A DNA stretch of 47,903 nucleotides, taken from an uncultured Candidatus Melainabacteria bacterium (GTDB lineage: Bacteria; Cyanobacteriota; Vampirovibrionia; Gastranaerophilales; Gastranaerophilaceae). Positions 8,399-16,357 of the stretch are shown one piece after another. Position 1 is the first letter of the stretch; each line of letters opens with the position of its first letter. Both the position numbers and the translations under genes were made by a program. The stretch covers positions 1 to 47,903 of the forward strand of contig CAKVGW010000007.1 of the NCBI GenBank assembly GCA_934747325.1, written 5' to 3'. Under the pieces are notes generated by a model that did not search any database, was not told the DNA's origin, and saw only the letters and a program-made list of their open reading frames with translations.

Positions 8399-9070
8399 TT
8401 ATTTCTTATTTCCGACTTCATTTCCCGGAATCATAAGAGCTGCAGGAATTACCCTCGAAATTGCATGAACAATCGGATGTTGAGATACATAACTTGCTGC
8501 AACTACAGCATCATCTAAGTGGGCTGAAAAATCTGTTATTTTCATATCACGTCCTTCTTTTTGACGGAAGATGAAATTGTTTACACGATTCATTATGATA
8601 TTTGCTAAATAAACACCTGCAAAAATACCAGCAACCGCGCCTGTGCTTTGTGCAACTTTGCCATATTTTTTCAGTTTTCCTGATAAAAAATCTACAGTTA
8701 AAATAGGAATTGAAATGTTACCAATCTGCATCAAGGCTTCACGACGTTTTTCTTTTCTTGCTTTTTTGTTTTTATCTATCATATAACCACCGGCTAAACC
8801 GCCCAAGACAGACCCTACGCCAATTGGAATAACTTGTTCATCGTGATAATGAATTTTTGCCAAATAAGAGTTTTTGATGTTTTTAAACATTTTTGAAGGC
8901 TTTAATGAATATCCTGCTTTCTTTGCCAAAATGGCACAACTTACAGCAGTACCCAATGCAGACATGCTTGCAACAACCGCTCTTTGTTTTTTAGAATACG
9001 GATTTTTTTGCTCTGTTTCACCAAAATGTTTAAAACTTTGTGTATTGTAATTTACAGGACTAATGTTCAT
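8399..9070 (-). CDS. Hypothetical membrane-associated protein with an SFK-type N-terminus
   Basis: This is a 223-residue protein of unknown function. The N-terminus MNISPVNYNTQSFKHFG has a short polar lead followed by QSFK..FG. This resembles the N-terminal F-K-G-like tag I associate with Gastranaerophilales hypotheticals and is also visible in the genes at 21236 and 42693. Hydrophobic, Gly/Ala-rich segments follow at about 33-50, 79-97 (GVGSVLGGLAGGYMI, a glycine-zipper pattern), 118-130 and 142-162. There is no cleavable signal peptide. AGAAGG precedes the ATG at 9070. The next gene upstream on this strand starts at 9611. Confidence 0.75.
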   Translation of the reverse strand: MNISPVNYNTQSFKHFGETEQKNPYSKKQRAVVASMSALGTAVSCAILAKKAGYSLKPSKMFKNIKNSYLAKIHYHDEQVIPIGVGSVLGGLAGGYMIDKNKKARKEKRREALMQIGNISIPILTVDFLSGKLKKYGKVAQSTGAVAGIFAGVYLANIIMNRVNNFIFRQKEGRDMKITDFSAHLDDAVVAASYVSQHPIVHAISRVIPAALMIPGNEVGNKK

Positions 9071-9134
9071 ATTACTACCTTCTAGATATTGTAAAACATG
9101 AACAAAATAAAAATTGCCTATATCTTAAAATATC

Positions 9135-9611
9135 TTAACAAACAGGTGAGTAGAATTTAGAAATTTCTTCAAAATACTTCTCTAAAGCCTTATAGCCATT
9201 GTATATTTCGTTTGTAACCGTAGCATATCTGCTTGCGATTATGTACTTAAGTTCTTTGCATCTTATTTGTAATAAATCGTCTGCATCTTTTCTCAAAAGC
9301 TCGTTGCCTGATGTTGACCATTTTTTCAAATAAGAAAGTTCTTCGTTAATTTGCTTTATAGTAGAGAATTCTAAAGTATTGAAATCATATTTTTTAAGAA
9401 GTTGCAATTCAGAATTTGTGATTCTGCTCTGAACAGCTTGAAAACGATATATTTTCTTGATTATTACATAGTTATCAGCAATTCTTCTATGTGAATATGG
9501 TACAGAACTTTTTGCTAAAAGTGCTGATGTAGAAAGTGCTGTAAACGCATCATCATCTCTTGAAAATGTACTTTGAATTGGATTAATCGTTTCAATCTTC
9601 TTATTAATCAC
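9135..9611 (-). CDS. Hypothetical protein of 158 residues, GTG start
   Basis: I chose the GTG at 9611 because AAGGAG lies nine bases before it; the frame's upstream ATG at 9650 lacks such a site. The protein (VINKKIETINPIQSTFSRDD...) is helical throughout after about residue 30, with coiled-coil-like stretches (LQLLKKYDFNTLEFSTIKQI and YKALEKYFEEISKFY), and is soluble. No family is recognised. The N-terminal 'NPIQSTFSRDD' is again a short polar lead with an aromatic-basic spot, as in neighbouring lineage-specific genes. It may be co-transcribed with the membrane protein 64 bases downstream. Confidence 0.65.
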   Translation of the reverse strand: MINKKIETINPIQSTFSRDDDAFTALSTSALLAKSSVPYSHRRIADNYVIIKKIYRFQAVQSRITNSELQLLKKYDFNTLEFSTIKQINEELSYLKKWSTSGNELLRKDADDLLQIRCKELKYIIASRYATVTNEIYNGYKALEKYFEEISKFYSPVC

Positions 9612-9736
9612 GAGCCCAAACTCCTTTTCCCTCTTTACAAATACAATCATATATTAAGCATGTAAAGTTGTCATTATAATTTGAAAAATTTTTACATAAA
9701 TTAAAAAATTGATTTTTTTCTTGTGAATATTTCTCT

Positions 9737-10017
9737 CAATAACAGCCACTAGTGTCCGAGATAATTTTGAAAAAGCATATATACCTTTTAAAAAGTTGGA
9801 TTGCTTCGTCACTATAAAAATCGCTGTTCCTCGCAATGACTTGGTGTTAGACTTCCAAGCGTGCCGTCATTGCGAAGGCGATTAGCCTGAAGCAATCCAG
9901 CTTTTTATTAACTATTATTTTTAGTCTATACAGTACAAATTTTATTAAAAAGCCTTGACTTAACTACTTTTTGTAAATTATAGATAAATCTATCTCGGAC
10001 AGTAGTGCAATAACAGC
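9737..10017. mobile_element. Intact MITE-like element with 10-bp target site duplication
   Basis: The element spans 9747-10007 (261 bp). Its ends are inverted repeats: CACTAGTGTCCGAGATA (9747-9763) and TATCTCGGACAGTAGTG (9991-10007), with one mismatch in 17. The direct repeat CAATAACAGC lies immediately outside both ends (9737-9746 and 10008-10017), a perfect 10-bp target duplication. Inside is a nested palindrome: AAAAGTTGGATTGCTTC with GAAGCAATCCAGCTTTT, and CCTCGCAATGAC with GTCATTGCGAAGG. No transposase is encoded, so it would need an element elsewhere with the same ends. The rest of the 9612-10127 gap holds only the promoter region of the next gene. Confidence 0.85.
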
Positions 10018-10127
10018 TGACTTTTTATTTTTTTCAGTTAAATATATGAGGTTAAAACAAACTCTCTAATGTATAATAAAATAGGGATTTTTATATCTGA
10101 TAACTCATTAATTACAAGGAAAAATAT

Positions 10128-11180
10128 ATGCCAATCGAAGGTTTTGATTATAAAGGTTTTGCAGCGTCAATGTCAGAGCAAGCTAAAGAGCTTGTTCCAA
10201 AAGAGTTGGAAGACAGAGAAAAAGAGTACATTGTAAAAACTCTCGGTAATTTTACACTTCTTGCCGGCGAAGCTTTGTATAATGACCAACAGCTTAATTT
10301 AAATGCAGACCAAGCGGTATTTATCACGCAAATTATTGCAGAATGGTCGTTCCACAAATCAATTGACTTAATTCATTCTGGCATTCTTCCGCAATATTGG
10401 GATGGTATTATGCAAAAAATTGCATTTACTATTTTTGAAGTTGCAAAACAAGCAGTTATTAGAAAAATTCCGCAAGACCAATTGTTGCAAGCTGTAGAAC
10501 ATCACGTAATTAAGGTTTATAATCAAAGCATCGAAGAACTTCAACAAAAAGGTGTTATTGACGAAGAAACTAAAAATCGCGCTGAAAACCAATCAAATAT
10601 TGATGCTATGGCTCAACAGGCACAAGCAGAGCAAGAACGACAAAAACAAGCGCAGGCTCAAGAAGCACAACAAAATGCTCAAGATGCAGAACAACGTAGG
10701 CAAGAACGTCAAAAACAAAGAGAGCAGCGACGTCAAGCAAAACAAGCAAATGTTTCTATGCCACAAGGTATTACGAATAAGCAAATGAAGTTGATGTCTT
10801 TGGCTCTTGTTTTAAAACTTATGTCACAAGACAAGGTCATGACAATTCTTAACAAGTTTGATTCTAATGATTCATTGGCGATTTCTCAATATATGAATAT
10901 GGCGGATTTAGAATCCCATCTTGACGGTGATTTGGTAACGGATTGTCTGAAAGAAATGAAAGAATATCTTCCTATTAAGCGTAAGCTTACAAAGGAAAAT
11001 GTTCTCGGAGATTTGTTAAGAATTTATAGAGAAATTCCAAGGGAACGTATAGAAAAAGTTATAAAAAACGAACGTCCGCTAGTGAAAAGGTTTATAGCGC
11101 AAGCCTATGATGGTGAATATTCTAATTTGCCGTTAAAAGTTGCGGGAATTGTTGCACAATACATTGAAGAGAGTGTATAA
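10128..11180 (+). CDS. Unknown protein of the SctL-SctV locus, possibly FliG/sorting-platform-like
   Basis: The 350-residue protein has no signal peptide or membrane span. Residues 1-145 are a helical domain, about 150-205 a Gln/Arg/Ala-rich coiled coil, and about 210-350 a second helical domain. Its ALVLKLMSQDKVMTILNKFD stretch and its LPLKVAGIVAQYIEE end loosely recall FliG-type helical repeats, but no diagnostic FliG motif is present. It sits 9 nt before the sctL-like gene, the place fliG holds before fliH in flagellar operons and sctK holds before sctL in some type III secretion operons. Such a role is inference from position. AAGGA precedes the ATG, with TATAAT at about 10071. Confidence 0.8.
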   Translation: MPIEGFDYKGFAASMSEQAKELVPKELEDREKEYIVKTLGNFTLLAGEALYNDQQLNLNADQAVFITQIIAEWSFHKSIDLIHSGILPQYWDGIMQKIAFTIFEVAKQAVIRKIPQDQLLQAVEHHVIKVYNQSIEELQQKGVIDEETKNRAENQSNIDAMAQQAQAEQERQKQAQAQEAQQNAQDAEQRRQERQKQREQRRQAKQANVSMPQGITNKQMKLMSLALVLKLMSQDKVMTILNKFDSNDSLAISQYMNMADLESHLDGDLVTDCLKEMKEYLPIKRKLTKENVLGDLLRIYREIPRERIEKVIKNERPLVKRFIAQAYDGEYSNLPLKVAGIVAQYIEESV

Positions 11181-11189
11181 TACTTTTAT

Positions 11190-11966
11190 ATGATAATCAA
11201 AAAAAGAAATTTGAGGGGGAAGGTAGTAAAAGCAGAGCCTAAAAAAGTTGAGGCTCAAGTTTCTGATGCCCAAATTTCAGAAATTGAAAACATAGCACAA
11301 CAACCTGTGGTTGAAGAAGTAGTTCAAGAAATTCAACAGCCTGAAGTCCCGCAAGAACCGGAAATAGATTTATTTGATATTGAAAATATTGATTTTACTC
11401 AACGTCAAGAACGCAGACGCGGTTCAAGAAGGCGCGGATATCGTCGAATAGATGATAGAAATCTTGTTTCTAGAGCGCAAGAGGAAGCTGAAAATATTAA
11501 AAAATCAGCTTTTGAAGAAGGTTACAGAAAAGGTATGGAACAGGCAAATGCGGATATGGAAACTTTTCGCAACAGTTTTTCAGAATTTATGAATGCTCCA
11601 AAAAATGTTTTTGAATATATCGCACCTGATATTTTAGAAATCAGTGTTGATATAGCCAAAAAGATTATTAAAAAAGAAGTTGAAAGCGATCCGCAAGTTT
11701 TGGTTAATACGATTGTGGATGTGCTTAAAACGGTATCAAAAAGCGAACCAAAAATTAATATTAGAGTTAAACCTCAAGCAGTACAGTTTATTAAGGACAC
11801 ATTGCCGAATATAACTTACGAATATGGGATTGACGCTAAAGTTAATATTATAGCAGACCCTTCGATTGAAGAAGGCGGATGTATTTTTCAGACAAATAAC
11901 GGAATTGTTGATGCGTCGATTGACACTCAATTAGAAATTATTAAAAAAGCAATAGAGGGAATCTAA
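11190..11966 (+). CDS. sctL: FliH/SctL-family export ATPase stator protein
   Basis: The 258-residue protein has an acidic, disordered N-terminal third, an Arg-rich patch (residues 74-86) and a helical arm from residue 93 with the FliH-type spacing EEAENIKKSAFEEGYRKGME. The C-terminal domain holds the family hallmark: IADPSIEEGGCIFQT (221-235) followed by VDASIDTQL (240-248). FliH/SctL dimers hold the export ATPase and link it to the cytoplasmic sorting platform. No clear Shine-Dalgarno is seen; the start is 9 bases after the previous stop, so coupling is likely. The export-gate gene follows, which supports a type III export role. Flagellar FliH versus SctL is decided only by the SctV-type neighbour. 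Confidence 0.8.
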   Translation: MIIKKRNLRGKVVKAEPKKVEAQVSDAQISEIENIAQQPVVEEVVQEIQQPEVPQEPEIDLFDIENIDFTQRQERRRGSRRRGYRRIDDRNLVSRAQEEAENIKKSAFEEGYRKGMEQANADMETFRNSFSEFMNAPKNVFEYIAPDILEISVDIAKKIIKKEVESDPQVLVNTIVDVLKTVSKSEPKINIRVKPQAVQFIKDTLPNITYEYGIDAKVNIIADPSIEEGGCIFQTNNGIVDASIDTQLEIIKKAIEGI

Positions 11967-11968
11967 AA

Positions 11969-12005
11969 CCCCTCACCCTAACCCTCTCCCACAAGGGGCG
12001 AGGGA
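11969..12005. repeat. Dispersed palindromic repeat, copy 1 (between sctL and sctV)
   Basis: CCCCTCACCCTAACCCTCTC followed by CCACAAGGGGCGAGGG. Related copies in either orientation are at 27996-28033, 36192-36222, 45617-45655 and 47676-47698, each between co-directional genes of an operon. Confidence 0.75.
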
Positions 12006-12023
12006 AGGAAGTTAAAGGACAAA

Positions 12024-14117
12024 ATGGCAGCGGAAGGACAACAACAGAGCAAACCTATATCAGAAATATTTTTGGCACTCTTCGTAATGACTCTTGTTTT
12101 AATCTTGATTATGGAGATGCCAAATTGGGTTATCAATTTTTCAATAAGTTTGAATATTACGCTTGGCATTGTGCTTTTGATGATATCTTTGTATGTTCAA
12201 AAACCATTAGAATTGGCTGCTTTCCCTTCAATCATTCTTTTGGGTACAATGTTCCGTTTGGTACTTTCTATCGCTTCAACAAGACTTATTCTTGCAAAAG
12301 GTGATGCGGGAGAAGTTGTACACGCGTTTGGAACATTCGTTACCGGCGGTAACATGATTGTAGGTGGTGTAATCTTCTTGATTATTACGGTTGTACAGTT
12401 CATGGTAATTACAAAAGGTGCTGAGCGTATCGCCGAAGTTTCTGCACGTTTCGCCTTAGACGCTATGCCAGGTAAACAAATGACGATTGACGCCGACTTT
12501 AACGCCGGATTAATTTCACCAGAAGAAGCAGTAAAAAGACGTGAAGACCTCCAAAGAGAATCAAGCTTGTTCGGTTCTATGGATGGTTCCATGAAGTTCG
12601 TAAAAGGTGATACTATGGCAGGTATCATCATCGTTATAATCAACATTGTAGGTGGTTTGACAATTGGTTGTTTGGTTAACCAAATGCCAATCGCTGACGC
12701 AGTTGGTAAATATACCGTTTTAACCATTGGTGATGGTTTGGCGTCACAGCTTCCTTCACTTTTAATGTCAATTTCAGCCGGTATCGTAATGACACGTGCT
12801 TCAGCAACAAGTACTTCATTAGGTGGTGATTTGACTGCGCAAATTATGGCAAAACCTTATTCATTGTTCTTTGCCGCATTATTCTTAGGCTTGATTACAA
12901 TAAGTTCGCCAATTACAGGTTTGCCGTTCTTCCCATTTCTATGTTTTACAATAATCTTGGCTGTCGCAGGCTTCTCAGTATTAGTTAACGCAGATGTTCA
13001 ATCTCAATTGGGTCAATTGGAAAGCGTACGTCAAAATATGCAAGACTTGGTTAACCCTAACAAGATGTACGAAAGACTTGGTGTTGACGTATTGAGCTTA
13101 CAAGTTGGTGCGGGTTTGCTTGTAATTGCCGATCCTGATCAGGAAGGTCAATTGCTTGCTAAAATTGCTGCTTTGCGTCAAAGAGTTACGGATGAATTGG
13201 GTTACATTTTGCCAAACATTCGTATTATGGATTCATCTGCCTTAGAAGCTAACGAGTACGTAATTTCTATACGTAACAATGTTGTTGCGTCAGGTTATGT
13301 TTATCCGGGTAAATACATGGTAATTGCCGATCAGTGGGATTCTGTTAAGAAAACAATTCCTGAAGATGCAATTGTCGGTGTAGACCCTACTTATCAAACT
13401 CAAGCGTATTGGATTTCGCAAGACGATGCAAGAGCAACTAAGAATGTTACAGCTGTTGATGCAACAGATGTTCTTGTTACACACTTGCAAGAATGTGTAA
13501 GAAAACACGTTGATGAAGTTATGACAAAAACTGACGTTCTTAAGCTTATGGAACTCGTACGTTCTCAAGACCCAACTCTTGTAAATGACTTAGTTCCTGC
13601 TATTATTTCTACTTCAGATTTGAGAAAGATTTTTGTAAACTTAATCAGAGAAAAAGTTTCTATCAAGGATATTATCTTTGTATTTGAACGTTTGTGTGAT
13701 TACGCGAGATTTTCTAAAGAACCTGATATCTTGTCAGAACGTTTGCGTGCTGCTTTAGGCCGTCAAATCTGCTTGAGTAACGTTGACCGTGATCATGTAC
13801 TTTATGCACTGACTCTTTCTCCTGAATGGGAAAAAACTCTTGATGACAGTTGTCAAAGAACAGAGCTTGGTACAATGTTCTTGCTTAACCCGATGCAAGT
13901 ACAAGATTTGATTGAATCTACTGCTATGACATTGATGAGAGCGCACCAATCAATCGGTCAACAGCCTGTAATTTTATGTTCTCCTAGAATTAGATTGCCG
14001 TTGTATCAATTATTAGAACGCCACATTCCAACAATTGTTGTAATTTCTTATTCAGAATTGATTACGGACATCAAGGTTGAAGCAGTTGATACAATTGGTG
14101 AAAATAGCGGATACTAA
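12024..14117 (+). CDS. sctV: SctV-type type III export gate protein (FHIPEP family)
   Basis: A full-length (697 residues) FlhA/SctV protein. Residues about 18-325 carry the transmembrane helices and the FHIPEP cytoplasmic loop (ALDAMPGKQMTIDADFNAGL); residues about 350-697 form the cytoplasmic ring domain. Several positions read as SctV rather than FlhA: GEVVHAFG, VVQFMVITKGAERIAEV and LFGSMDGSMKFVKGD, against GNVINSFG, INFMVITGGATRVAEV and FYGTMDGASKFVKGD in the paralogue at 28057-30150. The protein conducts export through the inner membrane and docks chaperones. AAAGGA precedes the ATG. With the FliH/SctL-like gene it suggests a non-flagellar apparatus, though SctR/S/T/U/J/N are not in the window. 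A divergent second FlhA cannot be excluded. Confidence 0.85.
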   Translation: MAAEGQQQSKPISEIFLALFVMTLVLILIMEMPNWVINFSISLNITLGIVLLMISLYVQKPLELAAFPSIILLGTMFRLVLSIASTRLILAKGDAGEVVHAFGTFVTGGNMIVGGVIFLIITVVQFMVITKGAERIAEVSARFALDAMPGKQMTIDADFNAGLISPEEAVKRREDLQRESSLFGSMDGSMKFVKGDTMAGIIIVIINIVGGLTIGCLVNQMPIADAVGKYTVLTIGDGLASQLPSLLMSISAGIVMTRASATSTSLGGDLTAQIMAKPYSLFFAALFLGLITISSPITGLPFFPFLCFTIILAVAGFSVLVNADVQSQLGQLESVRQNMQDLVNPNKMYERLGVDVLSLQVGAGLLVIADPDQEGQLLAKIAALRQRVTDELGYILPNIRIMDSSALEANEYVISIRNNVVASGYVYPGKYMVIADQWDSVKKTIPEDAIVGVDPTYQTQAYWISQDDARATKNVTAVDATDVLVTHLQECVRKHVDEVMTKTDVLKLMELVRSQDPTLVNDLVPAIISTSDLRKIFVNLIREKVSIKDIIFVFERLCDYARFSKEPDILSERLRAALGRQICLSNVDRDHVLYALTLSPEWEKTLDDSCQRTELGTMFLLNPMQVQDLIESTAMTLMRAHQSIGQQPVILCSPRIRLPLYQLLERHIPTIVVISYSELITDIKVEAVDTIGENSGY

Positions 14118-14130
14118 TCAGATAAAAAGT

Positions 14131-14158
14131 TGAAACTTTGTTTAATTTCGTTATAATA
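14131..14158 (+). promoter_or_regulatory. Promoter placing the start of the 14164 gene at +1
   Basis: TTGAAA (14131-14136), a 16-nt spacer and TATAAT (14153-14158). The -10 ends five bases before the ATG at 14164 and no Shine-Dalgarno exists, so the transcript is probably leaderless. Confidence 0.6.
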
Positions 14159-14163
14159 ATTTT

Positions 14164-14655
14164 ATGAAGAGAATTTTAGTTTTATTAGTTTTTATATTAT
14201 CTGCATTACCCATTGTTGCAGACGAAGTTATTTTAAGCACAGGAATTGCGATTAATGATATTCCAAAAGCATTTTTCGGAAGTTGGAGAGTAACTGCGCA
14301 GTTAGCGGATACCAATAGCTATGGAACGTTTAAACCTGTAAGTACGGACATGTGGAACTTATCGAGAGTTGGTGACAAGATTACTTTGTCAAATCCTTTT
14401 AGTGGTGCAAATGCAGAAATTTCTGTTAGAGCAGTTGAAGGAAATCTTGTTGTGTTTTCTAAAAAAGCACCGTATGATAATAAGGTTTTAACAGATACTG
14501 TGACATTAAGACTTTCCGATAATAAATTTTCAGGTATAAATGATTTGACTTTGGAGTCATTTTCTTTGGTTGATAATCATTTGATGAAAACTGAGCATGC
14601 CAAATACACCATTAAAGGTGAAAAGATTTCAGGAGAAAGTATTTTAAAACATTAA
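14164..14655 (+). CDS. Secreted hypothetical protein
   Basis: The 163-residue protein starts with a typical signal peptide (KR, then a Leu/Ile/Val core, cleavage near IVA/DE at about residue 19). The mature part is beta-rich (GSWRVTAQLADTNSYGTF; DTVTLRLSDNKFSGI; HAKYTIKGEKISGESIL), like a small periplasmic beta-sandwich or lipocalin-like domain. There is no lipobox cysteine and no recognised family. It has its own promoter just before the ATG and seems separate from the sctV operon. It converges with the gene ending at 14657. Confidence 0.75.
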   Translation: MKRILVLLVFILSALPIVADEVILSTGIAINDIPKAFFGSWRVTAQLADTNSYGTFKPVSTDMWNLSRVGDKITLSNPFSGANAEISVRAVEGNLVVFSKKAPYDNKVLTDTVTLRLSDNKFSGINDLTLESFSLVDNHLMKTEHAKYTIKGEKISGESILKH

Positions 14656-14656
14656 G

Positions 14657-14905
14657 TTATTCTTCAATAGAAAGTCCATCGTTATCAGTAGCAACTTCTA
14701 ACAATCGGTAAGATAAATATGCACCAAGTGCAACTGCTTTAAGGTCAATGCTCTCATCATGTTTCGCAACTTCCAAAATTGCGGAATTGATTTCAGGATT
14801 TTCTTCTTTAAGATATTGAACCATGTTTTTTCTCCAAGCTTGCACATCCTTGAAAGCTTCTGAAAAAATTTCCGCTGACATATCTTCGGTAATGATTGGT
14901 AACAT
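14657..14905 (-). CDS. Small acidic hypothetical protein
   Basis: An 82-residue soluble protein (MLPIITEDMSAEIF...LSIEE), acidic and helical, with no recognised family or signal. AGGAG lies upstream of the ATG, which supports the start. Its stop is one base from the stop of the convergent plus-strand gene. An imperfect ATTGTAA-GTTG-TTACAAT inverted repeat lies 37 bases upstream (14943-14960) and may be regulatory. Confidence 0.65.
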   Translation of the reverse strand: MLPIITEDMSAEIFSEAFKDVQAWRKNMVQYLKEENPEINSAILEVAKHDESIDLKAVALGAYLSYRLLEVATDNDGLSIEE

Positions 14906-14942
14906 GTTCTCTATTCTCCTATTTTTTATAATTATAATTTAT

Positions 14943-14960
14943 ATTGTAAGTTGTTACAAT
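14943..14960. promoter_or_regulatory. ATTGTAA-N4-TTACAAT inverted repeat
   Basis: A perfect 7-bp inverted repeat with a 4-nt spacer, 37 bases upstream of the minus-strand gene starting at 14905. It is related to the ATTGTAACAAT palindromes at 4924 and 15821. The rest of the 14906-15076 gap shows nothing else. Confidence 0.3.
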
Positions 14961-15071
14961 ACATCAAATATATTAAGAATAGAAGTTAGAGAATAGATAG
15001 AGCCATATAATAAAAATGAGAAGTGTAAATTTTAACGCTAATAATATAAAAAAAGGTGAAAAATGCTTAAT

Positions 15072-15107
15072 AAAAAGTCGTGTTCAATGAAAAATGTTGA
15101 ACACGAC
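15072..15107 (-). terminator. Terminator of the 15152-15676 gene
   Basis: A perfect 11-bp stem, GTCGTGTTCAA and TTGAACACGAC (15077-15107), followed on the minus strand by five Us. Almost the same hairpin recurs at 18075-18105. Confidence 0.8.
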
Positions 15108-15151
15108 TCATCGGCTTTTTTGTTTGCTTATTTACTTTGTATTATTGTAAC

Positions 15152-15676
15152 TTATTCGTATTTAGAGATTTCGTCCTCTATGCCAAATGCATCCATAATC
15201 ATATCAACAGCAAAACTAAGAATTGGTGGAGTTACTCTTTTTATAATTCCAAAAACCCCTCCAATGAGTCTTGAAAACCAGCCTTTTTTCTCTCCATCGC
15301 CATCGCCTTTTTTCTTCTCTAACATATTTTCAGAAGTTTTTATTTTTTCTGTAATTCTTGTATCTTCAGTTTGTTCGGCTTCTTTTGTATTCGGAGTTTT
15401 TTCAGTTTTTGGAGCTTCTTCGGTTTTCGGAGTTTCTTCTGTTTTTGCAGTCGGAGTGTGAGATATAACTTTGATACCCATATTTGCCAAATATTGTGGG
15501 GTTGAAGCGTCACCATAGTTGGCTGCAACTTTTGGATTTTCTGTACTTTTGTTTTTTTCTGCTTCTGTTGTTTCAGCAGGCTTTGAGTCTACTTCAGGTT
15601 CAGGTTCTTTAACTTCTGCTGGTTGAATTTTTACCATCATTCTTGGTTGGATGCCGTTTTTGTTGAAATTAATCAT
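15152..15676 (-). CDS. Low-complexity hypothetical protein with amphipathic C-terminus
   Basis: The 174-residue protein has an N-terminal 30 residues (MINFNKNGIQPRMMVKIQPA), then about 90 residues rich in Glu, Lys, Thr and Pro with short tandem units (KTEETP, KTEEAP, KTEKTP), and a C-terminal hydrophobic helical part (WFSRLIGGVFGIIKRVTPPI and LSFAVDMIMDAFGI). There is no signal peptide. A disordered linker before a membrane-active helix fits a membrane-anchored or exported protein, but I recognise no family. AAGGAG precedes the ATG. An ACT microsatellite lies about 100 bases upstream, where it could affect the promoter. Confidence 0.65.
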   Translation of the reverse strand: MINFNKNGIQPRMMVKIQPAEVKEPEPEVDSKPAETTEAEKNKSTENPKVAANYGDASTPQYLANMGIKVISHTPTAKTEETPKTEEAPKTEKTPNTKEAEQTEDTRITEKIKTSENMLEKKKGDGDGEKKGWFSRLIGGVFGIIKRVTPPILSFAVDMIMDAFGIEDEISKYE

Positions 15677-15774
15677 GTTTTACTCCTTGTTTTTTTCTTC
15701 TATATCTCTGTACCGGTTACTCCATTTATATCGGCATGTTTTTTGAAAACTTTAGGGGATTTAGAAAAAATGAA

Positions 15775-15810
<36 letters not shown>

Positions 15811-15820
15811 GTTTGCGCCA

Positions 15821-15895
15821 ATTGTAACAATTTTTTTATTTTCTTAACAATTGGATATATATTAAAAAAGTTATTCATAATTCTTAACAATTGCT
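15821..15895. promoter_or_regulatory. ATTGTAACAAT palindrome and repeated TCTTAACAATT
   Basis: After the microsatellite come ATTGTAACAAT (15821-15831) and two copies of TCTTAACAATT about 40 bases apart (15842 and 15883). They may be binding sites for the minus-strand gene at 15152-15676. This part of the 15677-16357 gap otherwise holds no gene. Confidence 0.25.
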
Positions 15896-16049
15896 CATTT
15901 TTTTTGTTGATTTGCATTTTATAGACTAAAAAAAATAAGAATAGCATCCAATATTTTCCCAAACCTCACTGGTTAGCGAGGTCGCAGTCGTTCTTGAGCT
16001 TTTCGAAAGTTACGAATGCGGGTGAGTATTGATTAAATAAAATAATTGC

Positions 16050-16217
16050 TAAAAAGCTGGAACTTTCACACTAATCGAGCTCAGTGTTACGTGGGATTTG
16101 CAAGCTTAGCACCAATTGAACGCATTTCGCGTCATTGTGAGGTGCGATTAGCACCGAAACAATCCAGCCTTTTAATAACTTTTTTTATTTTTGTTAAAAT
16201 TATCTTGGACAGTAGTG
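16050..16217. mobile_element. Degenerate copy of the MITE-like element
   Basis: AAAAAGCTGGA near 16050, GTCATTGTGAGGTGCGATTA with CAATCCAGC at 16131-16168, and the end TTATCTTGGACAGTAGTG (to 16217) match parts of the intact element at 9747-10007. The left inverted repeat is missing or decayed, and no target duplication is seen. Confidence 0.65.
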
Positions 16218-16295
16218 TCCTTGGAGAGGGAATAACCTAAAGTCGTTCGGTCTAAGTATATTCTCAATTAAGAATGTAACAAAAATGCTTTATCC

Positions 16296-16324
16296 TTGCT
16301 TAAGTTTTGTTTTTTTGCTAAGCT
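16296..16324 (+). promoter_or_regulatory. Probable fabI promoter
   Basis: TTGCTT (16296-16301), a 17-nt spacer and TAAGCT (16319-16324) preceded by TGC. This gives a leader of about 27 nt with the Shine-Dalgarno AGAGGAG before the fabI ATG. Confidence 0.4.
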
Positions 16325-16357
16325 CTAAATGTAGATTAGGTAAAGAGGAGTTTTATT

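Noticed and set aside
11969..12005. CCCTCACCCTAACCC repeats as a CRISPR or telomere-like array
   Set aside because: The copies are single, kilobases apart and in both orientations, without spacers or cas genes.
12197..12727. Minus-strand 176-codon frame opposite sctV
   Set aside because: It is antisense to the conserved membrane domain of sctV and its composition is that of a shadow frame.
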